A stretch of DNA of 64,000 nt, taken from positions 13,486,809 through 13,550,808 of the forward strand of contig CM043959.1 in assembly GCA_014529385.2 (NCBI GenBank), read 5' to 3'. The position numbers and the translations under genes are program-made. The notes under the pieces are model-generated. The model made no database searches. It was not told the origin of the DNA and saw only the letters and a list, made by a program, of their open reading frames with translations. Within the stretch, counting starts at the first letter, position 1; every line of letters starts with the position of its first letter. This DNA comes from Adiantum capillus-veneris. Its lineage: Eukaryota > Streptophyta > Polypodiopsida > Polypodiales > Pteridaceae. This document shows, in pieces, positions 54,390 through 64,000 of the stretch.

Positions 54390-55020
54390 TCAAGATCGCT
54401 TAAAGAACCTCAGTGAGGACAAGTCAAAGCGTCCACAAGGTGATGAAGATGAAGCTCGCAGTTCAAGGTTCGAGAGCAAAAGAAGCCAAGATTCTGAAGA
54501 TGGTAAGTCAACCCAAGAAGAGGTGGCAAAGGTAACATCAAATCTTAGCCCGGAAGGCATGCAAGAAAAGTCAACGAATGAAGCTAAAATTCTACAAGAG
54601 AATTCCTCTACTGTAGACTCTACAAGGATGATTGAAGAAATCAAAGAGCAAAAGAAGCTAAAAAGAAGATGTGGCTGAAGTTTTAGAACCCACTGAAGAA
54701 AGGGAAATGACCAACTCCAAAATTGACTACCAAGGACAAGCAATGCAGGATATGAATGAATATTTTCGAGAAGAGACTCTATAAAAACCCATGGAACAAT
54801 GGGAACCAAAGGCCACGGCGACTGTTGCATCAGAAGAAGAGAGTCAACCTCAACATCCTGCTACACAAGCTTCAAAAGATTTCCAAGAAGAAAAGTAACC
54901 ATTGAATGACCTGCAAGTGCTAAAAGAAGTAAATAGTGATAGAGAGCTTCTGAAATCAAGAATCAAGGTGTCACAGTCAGAAACTAGCAATGAAGACCAA
55001 CAAGTAGCACAATCTATAGA
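54390..55020 (+). pseudogene. Element 4 charged, probably coiled-coil region
   Basis: Reading on the + strand gives Lys/Glu/Ser-rich stretches (DQLIQDRLKNLSEDKSKRPQ, ENSSTVDSTRMIEEIKEQKK) broken by several stops. No domain recognised; probably the linker between knuckle and protease. Confidence 0.4.
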
Positions 55021-55057
55021 CCTTCCCCAAAGCTATAGATAAGAAGATAGTAAGCAC

Positions 55058-55861
55058 TTGGGACATGCTACAACCAGTCAAATGACAAAGAAGTTCAACA
55101 TACAAGAGGATGACAAATCTTCCAAGGCACAAAAGTCCAAGACAAGTACCAAAAGCAAAGAGGACATCAGTTACTTGGCAGCCAACAAGAAGATTAAATT
55201 CTCGTTGGATGTACATGAGAAACTGAAATTCAATTTTACAGCAGAGATAGATTGCATTGCCACGACTAATGTCATGTCTTATGGGATTTGGTTACTTCTA
55301 GATAAGCTAGAACTGTATGAAATTCAGGTATAGGTATCCCTATCAAATGGAGTTAAGGTCACAAGTTTGGGGATTGCAGAAGCTACCCTTGAACTACGGT
55401 CAAAGATAGTTAAAGACAAATTCCTAGTAGTGGATTCTTCCAAAATGATTACACATTTGATTTTGTCCAAACTATGGGCAAAAACACTTGAAGAAGAATT
55501 TGAATCTTCAATGATGGTCATCATGACTAGCTCTCAAGAAAGCCAGCCTATTACCGCTCCAAGATTATCAGCTGTCGACAAAGGCAAAGCCAAAATGAGC
55601 CCACAAATGTCCTACCAACAGAAGCAGTCCCTTAAATCAGAGTCTTTAATCCAACCCAGAAAAGTTCAAGACAAAGCTTCTATATTAACTGACCACATGC
55701 TTCCACATGAAAGGCAGACTCTAAAGAAAATCTTTCAACCGAAATACCCTACACTGCGAGATCACCGCCGCCAAAGCTTTTCAAAGGTCTACATTAAAGA
55801 TGAAGAAATAAAGGTCAAGGACCCAATATGGGTAAATGATCCTAGCCAAGACGAAAGGTAA
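55058..55861 (+). pseudogene. Element 4 protease-like region
   Basis: 55058-55333 contains KIKFSLDVHEKLKFNFTAEI, then DCIATTNVMSYGIWLL, the slot of a retropepsin active site with D-C-I in place of D-S/T-G. After a TAG (55331) the same frame gives VSLSNGVKVTSLGIAEATLE, KFLVVDSSKMITHLILSKLW (position of the usual LLGRPW end) and then a basic tail. The SNGVKVTSLGI strand is most like AANGAKMPTLGI in the post-integrase ORF of Element 1. Proteolytic activity is unlikely. 55862-56882 is non-coding and includes TTTTTTTCCCACTGGGTTTT at about 56386. Confidence 0.55.
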
Positions 55862-56882
55862 ACACATGGGATGGATAGCCTCCCACTATAGCTTAGCAGA
55901 GCAAGGCTATTATGAGGGTCAAAAGAAACTTTGGTTACCAAAACCACAGACCTAGGCTTATGCGGTGGATAAAGGTTTCAAAAAGCGTCCCCAAAAGCAA
56001 CAAAGCTCATATTTATATCGCCAAAGGAGACCAACCAACAAGGCTTGCCAAAGGTACACAGGAAATTTCAAATCCAGCTGGCCTTCATACCAACATAGGA
56101 CTTCATCGGTAAATAATCCCAAAAATGGCACTCTTGTACATCTCAATATGACATCAAAAACATCATGGGAAGTGCCATCTACAATTCTTCAAGCACAAGG
56201 TTACTATCAAGGAAATCTAAGAATCTGGTCAACAACGACTCTGACTTTAAGCTACTAACACTTATCCAATGTATATCCAGTCAATAATAGTAGCCATTTG
56301 GCCATAAGTACTTTAACTCAACAAAACTCGGTTACATCAAAACATAAGTACATATAGCTTTACATTTAACTGTGACTAAAGGCATTTTTTTCCCACTGGG
56401 TTTTTCCCTTTAGTCCTATCCAGGTATCCAAGACCTTCATTTTGTAATATACGCCACATTTTATTTTTACTATTTTATTTTTATATAAACACAAAAAAGC
56501 AGACCAACGACATTCCCAAACAACTACATGCTCATCAAATAGAAAATCAAAGGGGAGCGGCCCAAAAAAAATTCAAAAAGGCTTCAAGGTTACAGGTACA
56601 CATGCAGGATGACACCCAAAGAACAAACAATACAGAGCTTCCAAGATAAAGACTTGCTGCAACAACAAACCTCACTCAACTTATTCACTATACAACAACC
56701 AATCGGAGGGGGAGAGCTATGGCTTCAACTACACTACATGTACAAGAAAAAGGTACCTCTACAACATACAAAGCATCTAGTAGAAGCAACTGCAACAAAA
56801 AAAGCTTCAACCAACACCAAAACATGAAGCACTCGTCAAGGCCACTGCAAACATAGGGTCTTGTCGGGGACGACAAGAATTC

Positions 56883-56894
56883 GGAGGGGGAGAG
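56883..56894 (+). other. Element 4 polypurine tract
   Basis: GGAGGGGGAGAG immediately before the TG of the 3' LTR, after CGGGGACGACAAGAATTC. Confidence 0.85.
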
Positions 56895-57939
56895 TGTTGA
56901 CAGGCCAACCTTTCAACAACGCTTCCACAAAGATTCCATGAATATTCCTCAAATATTCTCTAAAGATTCCATATAAAGATGCTGGATGAAGATGAAGATG
57001 GATGCTGTAATGTGAAGATACAAGCTCATGGACATCATCGAATATCCCGTTATCATTTTGAGCCATTACGGCCACTTTTGTAATGTTTACAGGAACTTCA
57101 TATTTTAAGTCGCAATTGTATTTTGGCCGCAGATGCTTGTTGGATGAGCAAAGCCAGCTCACGGTGTTGTAATTAAGCTCTATAGAAGCCTAGGGACAAA
57201 TCAGGTCATTTTGGCCGGACATTAGGTTTTCTAAGGCTTAGTATATAAACCAAAACCTAAAGCGTTGTAAAGAGACTTCTAATAATCTTGTCTTCTGTGT
57301 CGAATGGGAGACTGTGAGAGAGTGAGAGAGTGTGTGTGTGTGCTACAAGAGCTACGGTGGTCAGAATCGCAAACGGAGAGTAGCAGCGTGTTGCCCACGA
57401 GGAGAGCTACTAAGCATCAACACGCGTTCGTCTGTGTTTTGGCAGATCCACCCGCGAGCTACTTTTGGATTTTTGGTGAGTAAACGTTGTTCGTTTTTGC
57501 ATTTCAGCATATCCACGTGATCAAAGGAAGTAGAGCTACGCATTAGGCATCTTAGTTTTTGGAAACATCGACCTACAAAAACCTATCAGACATCCTACGT
57601 GATTCTGCACCGGGTGTTTTTGGGTAGGGTTTTGGGTCATGGACCTTAGGGAGAGTGGCCTATTGGTGTTGATAGGATATCCCTCAAGTTTCGTAACGTT
57701 TCAAGAACGTCTAATGGGCTTTTGGCTTGCGGTAGCATCATAGGAGACTCTCACATTTACAGAACCGATGGCATGTAGATTTGATATCTCTGTAGGAAGT
57801 AGTCATTAGTCGGTCGAGTAGAGGTTGACACCCTTTGCTTACTTCCACGCGCCTGCGGGTCGAGCTCCGTCCTCAGTTGACATTATATGTTAGGTGAGTT
57901 CTCGCTATGCTGACGTTTGGCGCGGCGTATCCGCCAACA
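56895..57939 (+). repeat. Element 4 3' LTR
   Basis: TGTTGACAGGCC...CGCCAACA, 1045 bases, followed by the target duplication CGAGG. It includes 155 bases missing from the 5' LTR, in which CCCTCAAGTTTCGT matches the Element 1 LTR (CCCTTCAAGTTTCGT, about 2680). Confidence 0.92.
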
Positions 57940-57944
57940 CGAGG

Positions 57945-59510
57945 GTAGTTTGTCCCCTAGGAATGAGTTAGGGAAAGAAATTTTAGTTCAGGGACATAAT
58001 GGGAAACCAAAAGCCCATCTAGTTAAGGCTAGTAGACTAAGTAAAGGTCTATGTAGTAAGGGACAAAAAATCTTCATGGTCAAACTAAACAAAGCCAAAG
58101 ATTTAGAGGCCAACCAACTTTCGAAGTGGCTTAAGAAATTTCCGGATGTGTTTCCAGAAGACCTCTCAAATTTACCTCCCCCAAGGGACATAGATCATGA
58201 GATAGAAACGTTTCCAGGTAGTGAACCTGTTTCCAAAAGACCTTACAAGATGTCTCTACCCAAAGCCATAAAACTCAAAGAACAACTTCGACAACTAATC
58301 GAGCAAGGGTTCATCCGACAAAGTATTTCTCCCAAGGGAGCACTTGTTTTGATTCTCAAAAAAAGAAGGATGGATCCTTACGCCTCTACATAAATTACCA
58401 AGGCCTTAATCAGGTATTCGTAAAGAACAAGTACCCTATTCCTCACATAGACAAACTTTTGGACAAATTGCACGGGGCCGAAATGTTCACAAAAGTTGAT
58501 CTCAGGTCAGGATATCATCAAATCCGGAGCAAAGAAGCAGACATATACAAGACTGCATTCAACACTTGATATGGGCACTGTGAGTTCATAGTCATGCCGT
58601 TTAGCCTTACAAATGCACCAACAACTTTTAATATCGACTCATGCAGGATATAATTTGAGAATACCTGGATGATTTTGTTCTAGTATTCTTCGATGATATA
58701 TTGGTATATTCTAAAGATGCTAAGGAGCATGACGAACATGTATGCAAGGTCTGACGCCAAGATGAGGAAATGTGTCTTTTGCACTCCTGATATTAGCTAT
58801 TCTGGATTTATCATATCTTCTAAGGGGATCTTAGTGGATTTTGCAAAGGTTAAGGACATAATAGAATGGACACAACTCAAAATTATCAGTGAAATTAGAG
58901 GGTTTCTAGGTATTACAGGATGGTGTAGAATATTAGTCAAAGATTATGCACTCATTGCTGCACCCTTGATTCAGCTACTCAAGAAATCCTCCAAGCTTAC
59001 ATGGGAGAGAGAACAAGAAGATTGTTTCCAACAACTAAAACAATACCTAACCTCTGCTCCCATACTCAAGCTACCCAATTTTATTCAAGATTTTGAGGCG
59101 GTAACAGATGCAACTGGACTTGCTGTAGGAGGAGTCTTAACACAAGAAGGCCTATCAGTTGCCTACACTTCTAGAAAATTAAGGCTTCATGAATTGAACT
59201 ATCCAACTCATGATCTAGAATTATTAGCTATTATTCATGCCCTCAAGTTATGGAGACACTATTTATTGGGATGCCAATTTCAATTGATTCACTGATCACC
59301 AGCGTCTAAAATGGATTTTTTCCCAACCAACTCTTAACATGAGACAAAGACACTGCATAAAACTTCTTCAAGAATACAATTTCCAAATAAAATATAGGCC
59401 TCACAAATAAAATGTGGTTGCCGATTCCCTTAGCAAAACATCCTTCCTTGGAGCCATCTCTATGGTCAACAATCCAATATTGGATAAGGTGAGGGAATGC
59501 TTCAAATTCT
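57945..59510 (+). pseudogene. Element 3 reverse transcriptase and RNase H
   Basis: 57945-58393: [49 protein letters not shown]. Then broken frames: [20 protein letters not shown] (about 58450), MPFSLTNAPTTFN, FFDDILVYSKDAKEH (about 58685, catalytic FDD). From 58693: VDFAKVKDIIEW, IRGFLGITGWCR, then RNase H FEAVTDATGLAVGGVL, HDLELLAIIHALKLWRHYL and a broken end near 59440. At least four stops or frameshifts. LARD-X sequence starts at 59511. Confidence 0.85.
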
Positions 59511-59863
59511 TATGGCCTCCAAATTTTTGGCACCAACAAGTAATATCAAATATTTAATACCAAAATCCACAAGAGGTGCCATGGAGTTTGGAGCTAAGGC
59601 CATTCTTGTGTAGATTTTTCCCTTTCCCCTCTCTTACCCTATGTCTTGGGCTATGGAGCTTCTCTGTTTCATCCTCTTGTGTGTAGAGAGTTTGTCCCCT
59701 TGTTTTTTTTTGTGTATTATTATGTGTAGATATGTCAACATCTCCATCCCTTCTCTCTATGTCCACATCAACCCTTCTAGATCTCTCTTTTCCCTTCTCC
59801 ACATGGCAAGATCAATGGTTGTATTTAATGGCCAAGTGTGGAAGCCTACCCTTGACCCCAACA
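59511..59863 (+). repeat. LARD-X LTR, 3' part
   Basis: Starts inside the LTR at GGCCTCCAAATTTTTGG and ends CTTGACCCCAACA, the best-preserved LTR end of the family; PBS GTGGTATCAAAGC follows. Confidence 0.8.
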
Positions 59864-61540
59864 GTGGTATCAAAGCTTCTGGTCTAAAGAAAATCGGCAA
59901 TCAAAATCCAGTTTGAAGGATGGATTTTCAAATTTGCAGAATCAAGTTTGGGAATCAAGGCTGATCAGCAATTAATTGAAAAAATGGCCCATCAATTCCG
60001 CTTAACGATCATTAAGATTCAACAAGAGAAGAAAAGAATTATCTCTTTAAGAATTTGTTTGAGTCAATCGATGATTCCGGTTCGACATAAAAAAGCTTGA
60101 AAAGTAATTATTTTGTCTTAAGTGTAGAAGAAATGGAAGATCAAGGCTCCGATTGAGAGATTGGAAGCTACAAGGATTACCCATGACATCTCAATCCATG
60201 TTGCAAGCTCCAATCTAAGATAGCTGACTATATTGAAATATAGTTTTCAAACCGTTGAAGTAGTACTCGGTTATCTTTCTGAAACCCTGTGTGACCAACC
60301 CTTACACACACATAGGGCTTGACTTAGACCAGCACAAAATCAGGCCATGTAACCATCAACGTGGTCTCCCAGATCTCTTGAACTAGTTTTCCTTCATACT
60401 TGCGGGCCAAGGAAGAGGTGCTTGGTTGCCATCAATCTCTGAGCACTTGGCACTGTTGCTACTGCTCGTTAACTGAGTTCTTTTCAAAACTCTTTCTGAC
60501 CCTTTTTTCACACAAAAGGCGAGGCCGCTATTGAACTGCAAAGTTGGCCACCCAAATTTTAACAAAGACCTATTCACCCCCTCTCCTTTACTTGATTAAG
60601 CCCTCTCTATCATGGTCGACCCTTGTCGGTTGCGTACCCCCCAAAACTTTGACTAACCACTTGAATTACATCGTATATGCTATGAGACACCATCACTTTT
60701 TACTATAAAAAATTGTACGCATGTTTTCTTGATTTTACTAGCTATCCAACTAAACCTATCAGGACTATTTATTCTATGTTACTAGGTAAAAGTATCTTGA
60801 CACCCAGGTGATGATCCAACTCTAGAATTTTGACTCTTCTTCTACTAGAAAATCACTCATTGTGTAAAGAATTCGCAAATTTGTACTTTTTCTCTCTCTT
60901 TTTGCAGATGACACAAAACACAACTAGTACCACTTCTTAGCAAACTGTCATTGCCAACAGCTTCAAATTGACTACATGGGACACTGTACAAGATGAAGCC
61001 TATCCAAACTTTCAAATCAATAAACTTTTAACTTTCAATTGTTTGAACTGCTATTGGAGAAAAAGTCAAAAGCCATGTTATATAGTTGCTACTAGACTTG
61101 TATCATTAATTAATTTACTGTTATTATGCTAACTCGATTTGAGAATAGAGACAAAAACCTGTGTTCCCTATGCAATACACCATTATTTATACCTAAGTAT
61201 TTCCCTAAGAAGTGCAATTCAACAAGAAAATATGATACTGCATATTTTTCGATTCTCTACATTGTAACATCGGGCTACTAGTCCCATGAGGTACTAAGCT
61301 TTTGAGTGAAGTATTTCTTTTTTGATATTCTCATTTGTGGACACTCTTTGTGTCCCTTCTCTGTAGAGTTTGAATACATGATATGTTAGACAGGAGGAAT
61401 GTTAATATTTTCTCAATTCTCCATGCCCTCAGCTCATGCTTGGAGAGTCACTATATGTTGGGTTATGGTGTAATGCCCAAGCATATTTAAACATGATATC
61501 TAACCTTGTAATGTACTTAATAGCTAATTACCTTCACACT

Positions 61541-62001
61541 GCACAATGTTTGAGATCCTTTATCAATAAGCCACTATGGCTGCTTTGTAAAAAGGATAGT
61601 GAGAACTCACCTTAAGAGGGTCATGCAATAATTGATATGCTCCACTTACAACAAAAGTGAAACTAAGTGTAAAAGAGGGGCCTCCAATTTTTAGGCACCA
61701 ACAAAATATATCAAATATTAAATACCAAACTCCACAAGAGGTACAGTGGAGTTTTTGGCTAAGGCCATTCTTGTGTAGATGCTTTCAATTTTTCTTTTTC
61801 CCTCTCTTACCCTATGTCTTGGGTTACGGATCTCCTTTATGTCATCCTCTTGTGTGTAAGAGTTTGTCCCCTTCTTTTCTCTGTGTACTAGTATGTGTAG
61901 ATATGTCAACATCTCCATCCTTCTCTCTATAGCAACATCAACCGTTCTATCTCTCTCTTTTCCCTTCTCCACATGGTGGAAGCCCACCCTTGACCCCAAC
62001 A
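61541..62001 (+). repeat. LARD-X LTR, 3' part (deletion fused)
   Basis: Internal sequence ...TAATTACCTTCACACT jumps to GCACAATGTTTGAGATCC of the LTR, removing the internal 3' end and the first part of the LTR. Ends TTGACCCCAACA at 62001; PBS mutated (ATGATATCAGAGC). Confidence 0.75.
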
Positions 62002-62195
62002 ATGATATCAGAGCTTCTTGTTTGAAGAAAATTAGCAATCAAAAACAAATTTTAAGGATGGATTTTTAAATTTGCAGAATCGAGTTTGCAAATCAAGGCT
62101 AGTCAACAGTTAATTGAAAAACAGCCCATTAATTCCACTTAACAACCATCAAGATTCAACAAGGGAAGAAAAGAATCAGCTCTTGAAGAATTTGT

Positions 62196-62492
62196 TTGAG
62201 TCAATCAGTGATTCCCGTTCTACATCAAAGGCTTCGATTGAGAGATTGGAGACCAAGTATAGATCATAGTGAAGAACCATGCACACTTGTAAATCAAGAA
62301 GAGCAACTCATTCGTGACCAAATATTTGATCATGAAAGCACCACTGCATGCACTAGCATAGTTCATAATCGTTATCTTTTGATTTTAAAGTTCCACCCTA
62401 GAGAAGATGCTAAATGGATGCCTTTTTTCCCAAAACTCTCAAAATCTTCTTCCCACCTTTTGTCACTGATGGTCCAAGTAATTCTCTACTGA
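62196..62492 (+). pseudogene. Chromodomain-like remnant in LARD-X (cluster 2)
   Basis: The 98-residue frame includes EEQLIRDQIFDHESTT, HNRYLLILKFHPREDAKWM. The Y-L-L-x-x-K-F and P-R-E-D-A-K-W pattern is clearer than at 24577. Its N-terminal part is a fusion with 5' internal sequence caused by a deletion at about 62250. Confidence 0.5.
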
Positions 62493-62528
62493 GCAACTAA
62501 GGATAGATGCTAACCCTAGAGTAAGAGG

Positions 62529-63211
62529 TGTTACGAGACTCTCCACCCTCTTGTTGTGTATGGTCAACTACAATTAGGATAGCTGGAGCGTAATGGATAA
62601 TTATTGTGTTGTCTTTCTATTTTGTTCTAATGGTGAGTTGATGACTTGTAGATTAGAATTCTAGGATTTGACGAGAAGGTTTTGGCAACAAATAAATTCC
62701 TTGGCCATTTTATATTTGCACAGTGTTTGAGATCTTTTATCAATAAGTCACTATGACTGCTTTGTAAATAGGATAGTGAGAACGCACCTTAAGAGAGTCA
62801 TGCAATAAGTGATATGCTCCACTCGTATAAAGTGGAACTAAGTGTAAAAGAGGGATCTCCAATTTTATGGCACCAACCAGTAATATCAAATATTACCAAA
62901 CTCCACAAGAAGTGCCGTGGAGTTTGGGGCTACAATCTTTAATCCATTCTTGTGCAGATGCTCTCAATTTTTCCCTTTTCCCTCTCTTACTCTTTGTCTT
63001 GGGTTATGGAGCTTCTCTGTGTCATCCTCTTGTGTGTAAGAGTTTGTCCTCTTGTTTTCTCTGTGTACTATTATGTGTAGATATGTCAACATCTCCATCC
63101 CTTCTCTCTATGTCAACATCAACCCTTCTAGATCTCTCTTTTTTCCCTTCTCCACAAGGTCAATGGTTGTATTTCATAGCCAAGCGTAGAAGCCCACCTT
63201 TGACTCCAGAA
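62529..63211 (+). repeat. LARD-X LTR (full length)
   Basis: TGTTACGAGACTC...ACTCCAGAA, 683 bases, with a degenerate end and PBS (ATGGTATTTGAGC). Confidence 0.8.
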
Positions 63212-63644
63212 ATGGTATTTGAGCTTCTGGTTTGAGGAAAATCGGAATCAAAAACAAATTTTAAGGATTGATTCTCAAATTTACAAAATTGAGTTTGCAA
63301 ATCAAGGCTAATTGGCAATTAATTGGAAAACTGCCCATCAATTTTGCTTAACAACCATCAAGATTTGACAGGGAAAGAAAAGAATCAGATCTTGAAGAAT
63401 TTGTTTGAGTCAATTGGTGATTTCGGTTAGACATCAGAAAAGGGAGCTTGGAAAGTAACAATTTTGGCTTAAGTGTAGAAGAGATGGAGATCAAGGCTTC
63501 AATTCAGAGATTGGAAGCTATAAGGATTACCTATAAGGCCCCTATTGAACTGCAGAGTTGGCCGCCCAAATTGTAACAAAGACCTATTCTCACCCCCTCT
63601 CCTTTAGTTGATTAATCCCTCTCTATCATGGTCAACTTAAGGAC

Positions 63645-64000
63645 CGGATCTTTGTTTAAGATATCTTTAGACTACGTGTGCTTCCAAAGAGAATTATCAG
63701 TGACACGGATGTAAAGTTCACTTCCAAGTTTTGGAAGTCTCTATTTGAAGCTTTAGGAACACAACTATTCTTTAGCTCGGCATATCATCCTCAGACAAAC
63801 GGATAGACAGAACGGTTCACCAAGTAATTGAAGACATCCTTTGAGCTTATTGCAATAGAGAACCCTGCAAGTGGATTCAATTTCTTCTTCCCTTGGTAGA
63901 ATTTTCCTATGACTCCTCTTTCCATAAAAGCATTGGGATGTCACCTTTCAATGCTCTATATGGGCATGAATGCATATCACCATTGATTTTTTTTGACCCC
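63645..64000 (+). pseudogene. Element 3 integrase core (runs off window)
   Basis: About 63660 on: [19 protein letters not shown] (second catalytic Asp), [22 protein letters not shown]. The expected NGQTER has its Gln codon changed to TAG just before the catalytic Glu. Then MTPLSIKALGCHLSMLYMGM in shifted frames. The zinc-binding domain and first catalytic Asp are missing, presumably lost at the LARD-X junction. Confidence 0.85.

Larger units (their letters stand above)
46895..57939 (+). mobile_element. Element 4: gag/protease-only LTR element related to Element 1
   Basis: Exact 5-base target duplication CGAGG at 46890-46894 and 57940-57944. LTRs 46895-47780 and 56895-57939, PBS TGGTGCCGCTGTAGAGGA, polypurine tract GGAGGGGGAGAG. 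The 9.1-kb internal part has a repeat-filled leader of 4.6 kb, gag-like frames, a knuckle, a coiled-coil region and one protease-like domain. There is no RT, RNase H or integrase, so mobility would depend on enzymes of another element. Confidence 0.88.
59511..63644 (+). mobile_element. LARD-X cluster 2, chain of deleted copies
   Basis: LTR part 59511-59863, PBS and internal 59864-61540, LTR part 61541-62001, short internal 62002-62528, full LTR 62529-63211, internal part 63212-63644. Neither outer end is an LTR terminus, so this did not arise by one simple insertion, or its ends were later removed. It separates RNase H and integrase of Element 3. Confidence 0.8.
38871..64000 (+). mobile_element. 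Element 3: Ty3/gypsy host element with nested insertions
   Basis: Its coding order gag (39725-40865), gag end plus protease (46440-46894), RT-RNase H (57940-59510) and integrase (63645-64000) is restored when the copia element, Element 4 and the LARD-X fragments are set aside. The exact CGAGG duplication around Element 4 supports the order of events. The left border is uncertain and the right end is outside the window. Confidence 0.75.

Noticed and set aside
1-64000. Host genes, tRNAs, rRNAs, CRISPR arrays
   Set aside because: Both strands were read for non-transposon proteins and for structured RNAs; none could be supported. The tRNA-like strings are primer-binding sites.

Overview
The window is plant nuclear DNA made almost entirely of nested, decayed LTR retrotransposons. 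I find no host gene, tRNA, rRNA or CRISPR array that I can support. The evidence for a land plant with a large, repeat-rich genome is the set of plant-type Ty3/gypsy and Ty1/copia polyproteins, primer-binding sites matching initiator tRNA-Met (TGGTATCAGAGC) or the TGGCGCCGTTGCCGGGGA class, and TG...CA LTR ends with purine tracts. The species cannot be named from this sequence.

Layout. (1) 1-17363, + strand: Element 1, a Ty3/gypsy-type element with very long LTRs (about 4.46 kb inferred; the 5' copy starts outside the window, the 3' copy is cut at 17363). Its LTR carries a protein-coding region. The internal part holds an unusual gag N-terminal region, gag core, two knuckles, protease, a spacer, RT, RNase H, integrase with GPY/F end, and a second protease-like ORF. 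(2) 17381-21726 and 31908-35984: two copies of one 4.1-4.3 kb block (gag start, PBS and 1.6-kb LTR of a minus-strand gypsy Element 2, plus part of a non-autonomous family here called LARD-X). (3) 20424-28943: a LARD-X cluster, first on the minus then on the plus strand, including one complete 3.3-kb copy with two LTRs. (4) 28944-34684, minus strand: Element 2 (gag, protease, RT), fused at 29744 to a second gag fragment. (5) 35985-37345: AT-rich tandem array of about 152-bp units. (6) 37346-64000: Element 3, another gypsy element, split by a copia element (40866-46439), by Element 4 (46895-57939, perfect CGAGG target duplication) and by LARD-X fragments (59511-63644); its integrase resumes at 63645 and runs off the window.

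The most interesting signal is the relation between Elements 1 and 4. Element 4 encodes only gag-like and protease-like proteins, yet shares with Element 1 the LTR 3' end, the PBS type, the polypurine-tract region, a CX2CX3HX4C knuckle, a gag N-terminal region built of repeated aromatic/glycine hairpin-like units (KYGRxY signature), and a leader that carries element-specific palindromes also seen (whole or as half-sites) in the LTR. This looks like an autonomous/non-autonomous pair from one lineage with an undescribed gag module and an undescribed palindromic cis element.

All coding regions carry stops or frameshifts, so none of the elements is expected to be active as it stands; the copia element is the least damaged.
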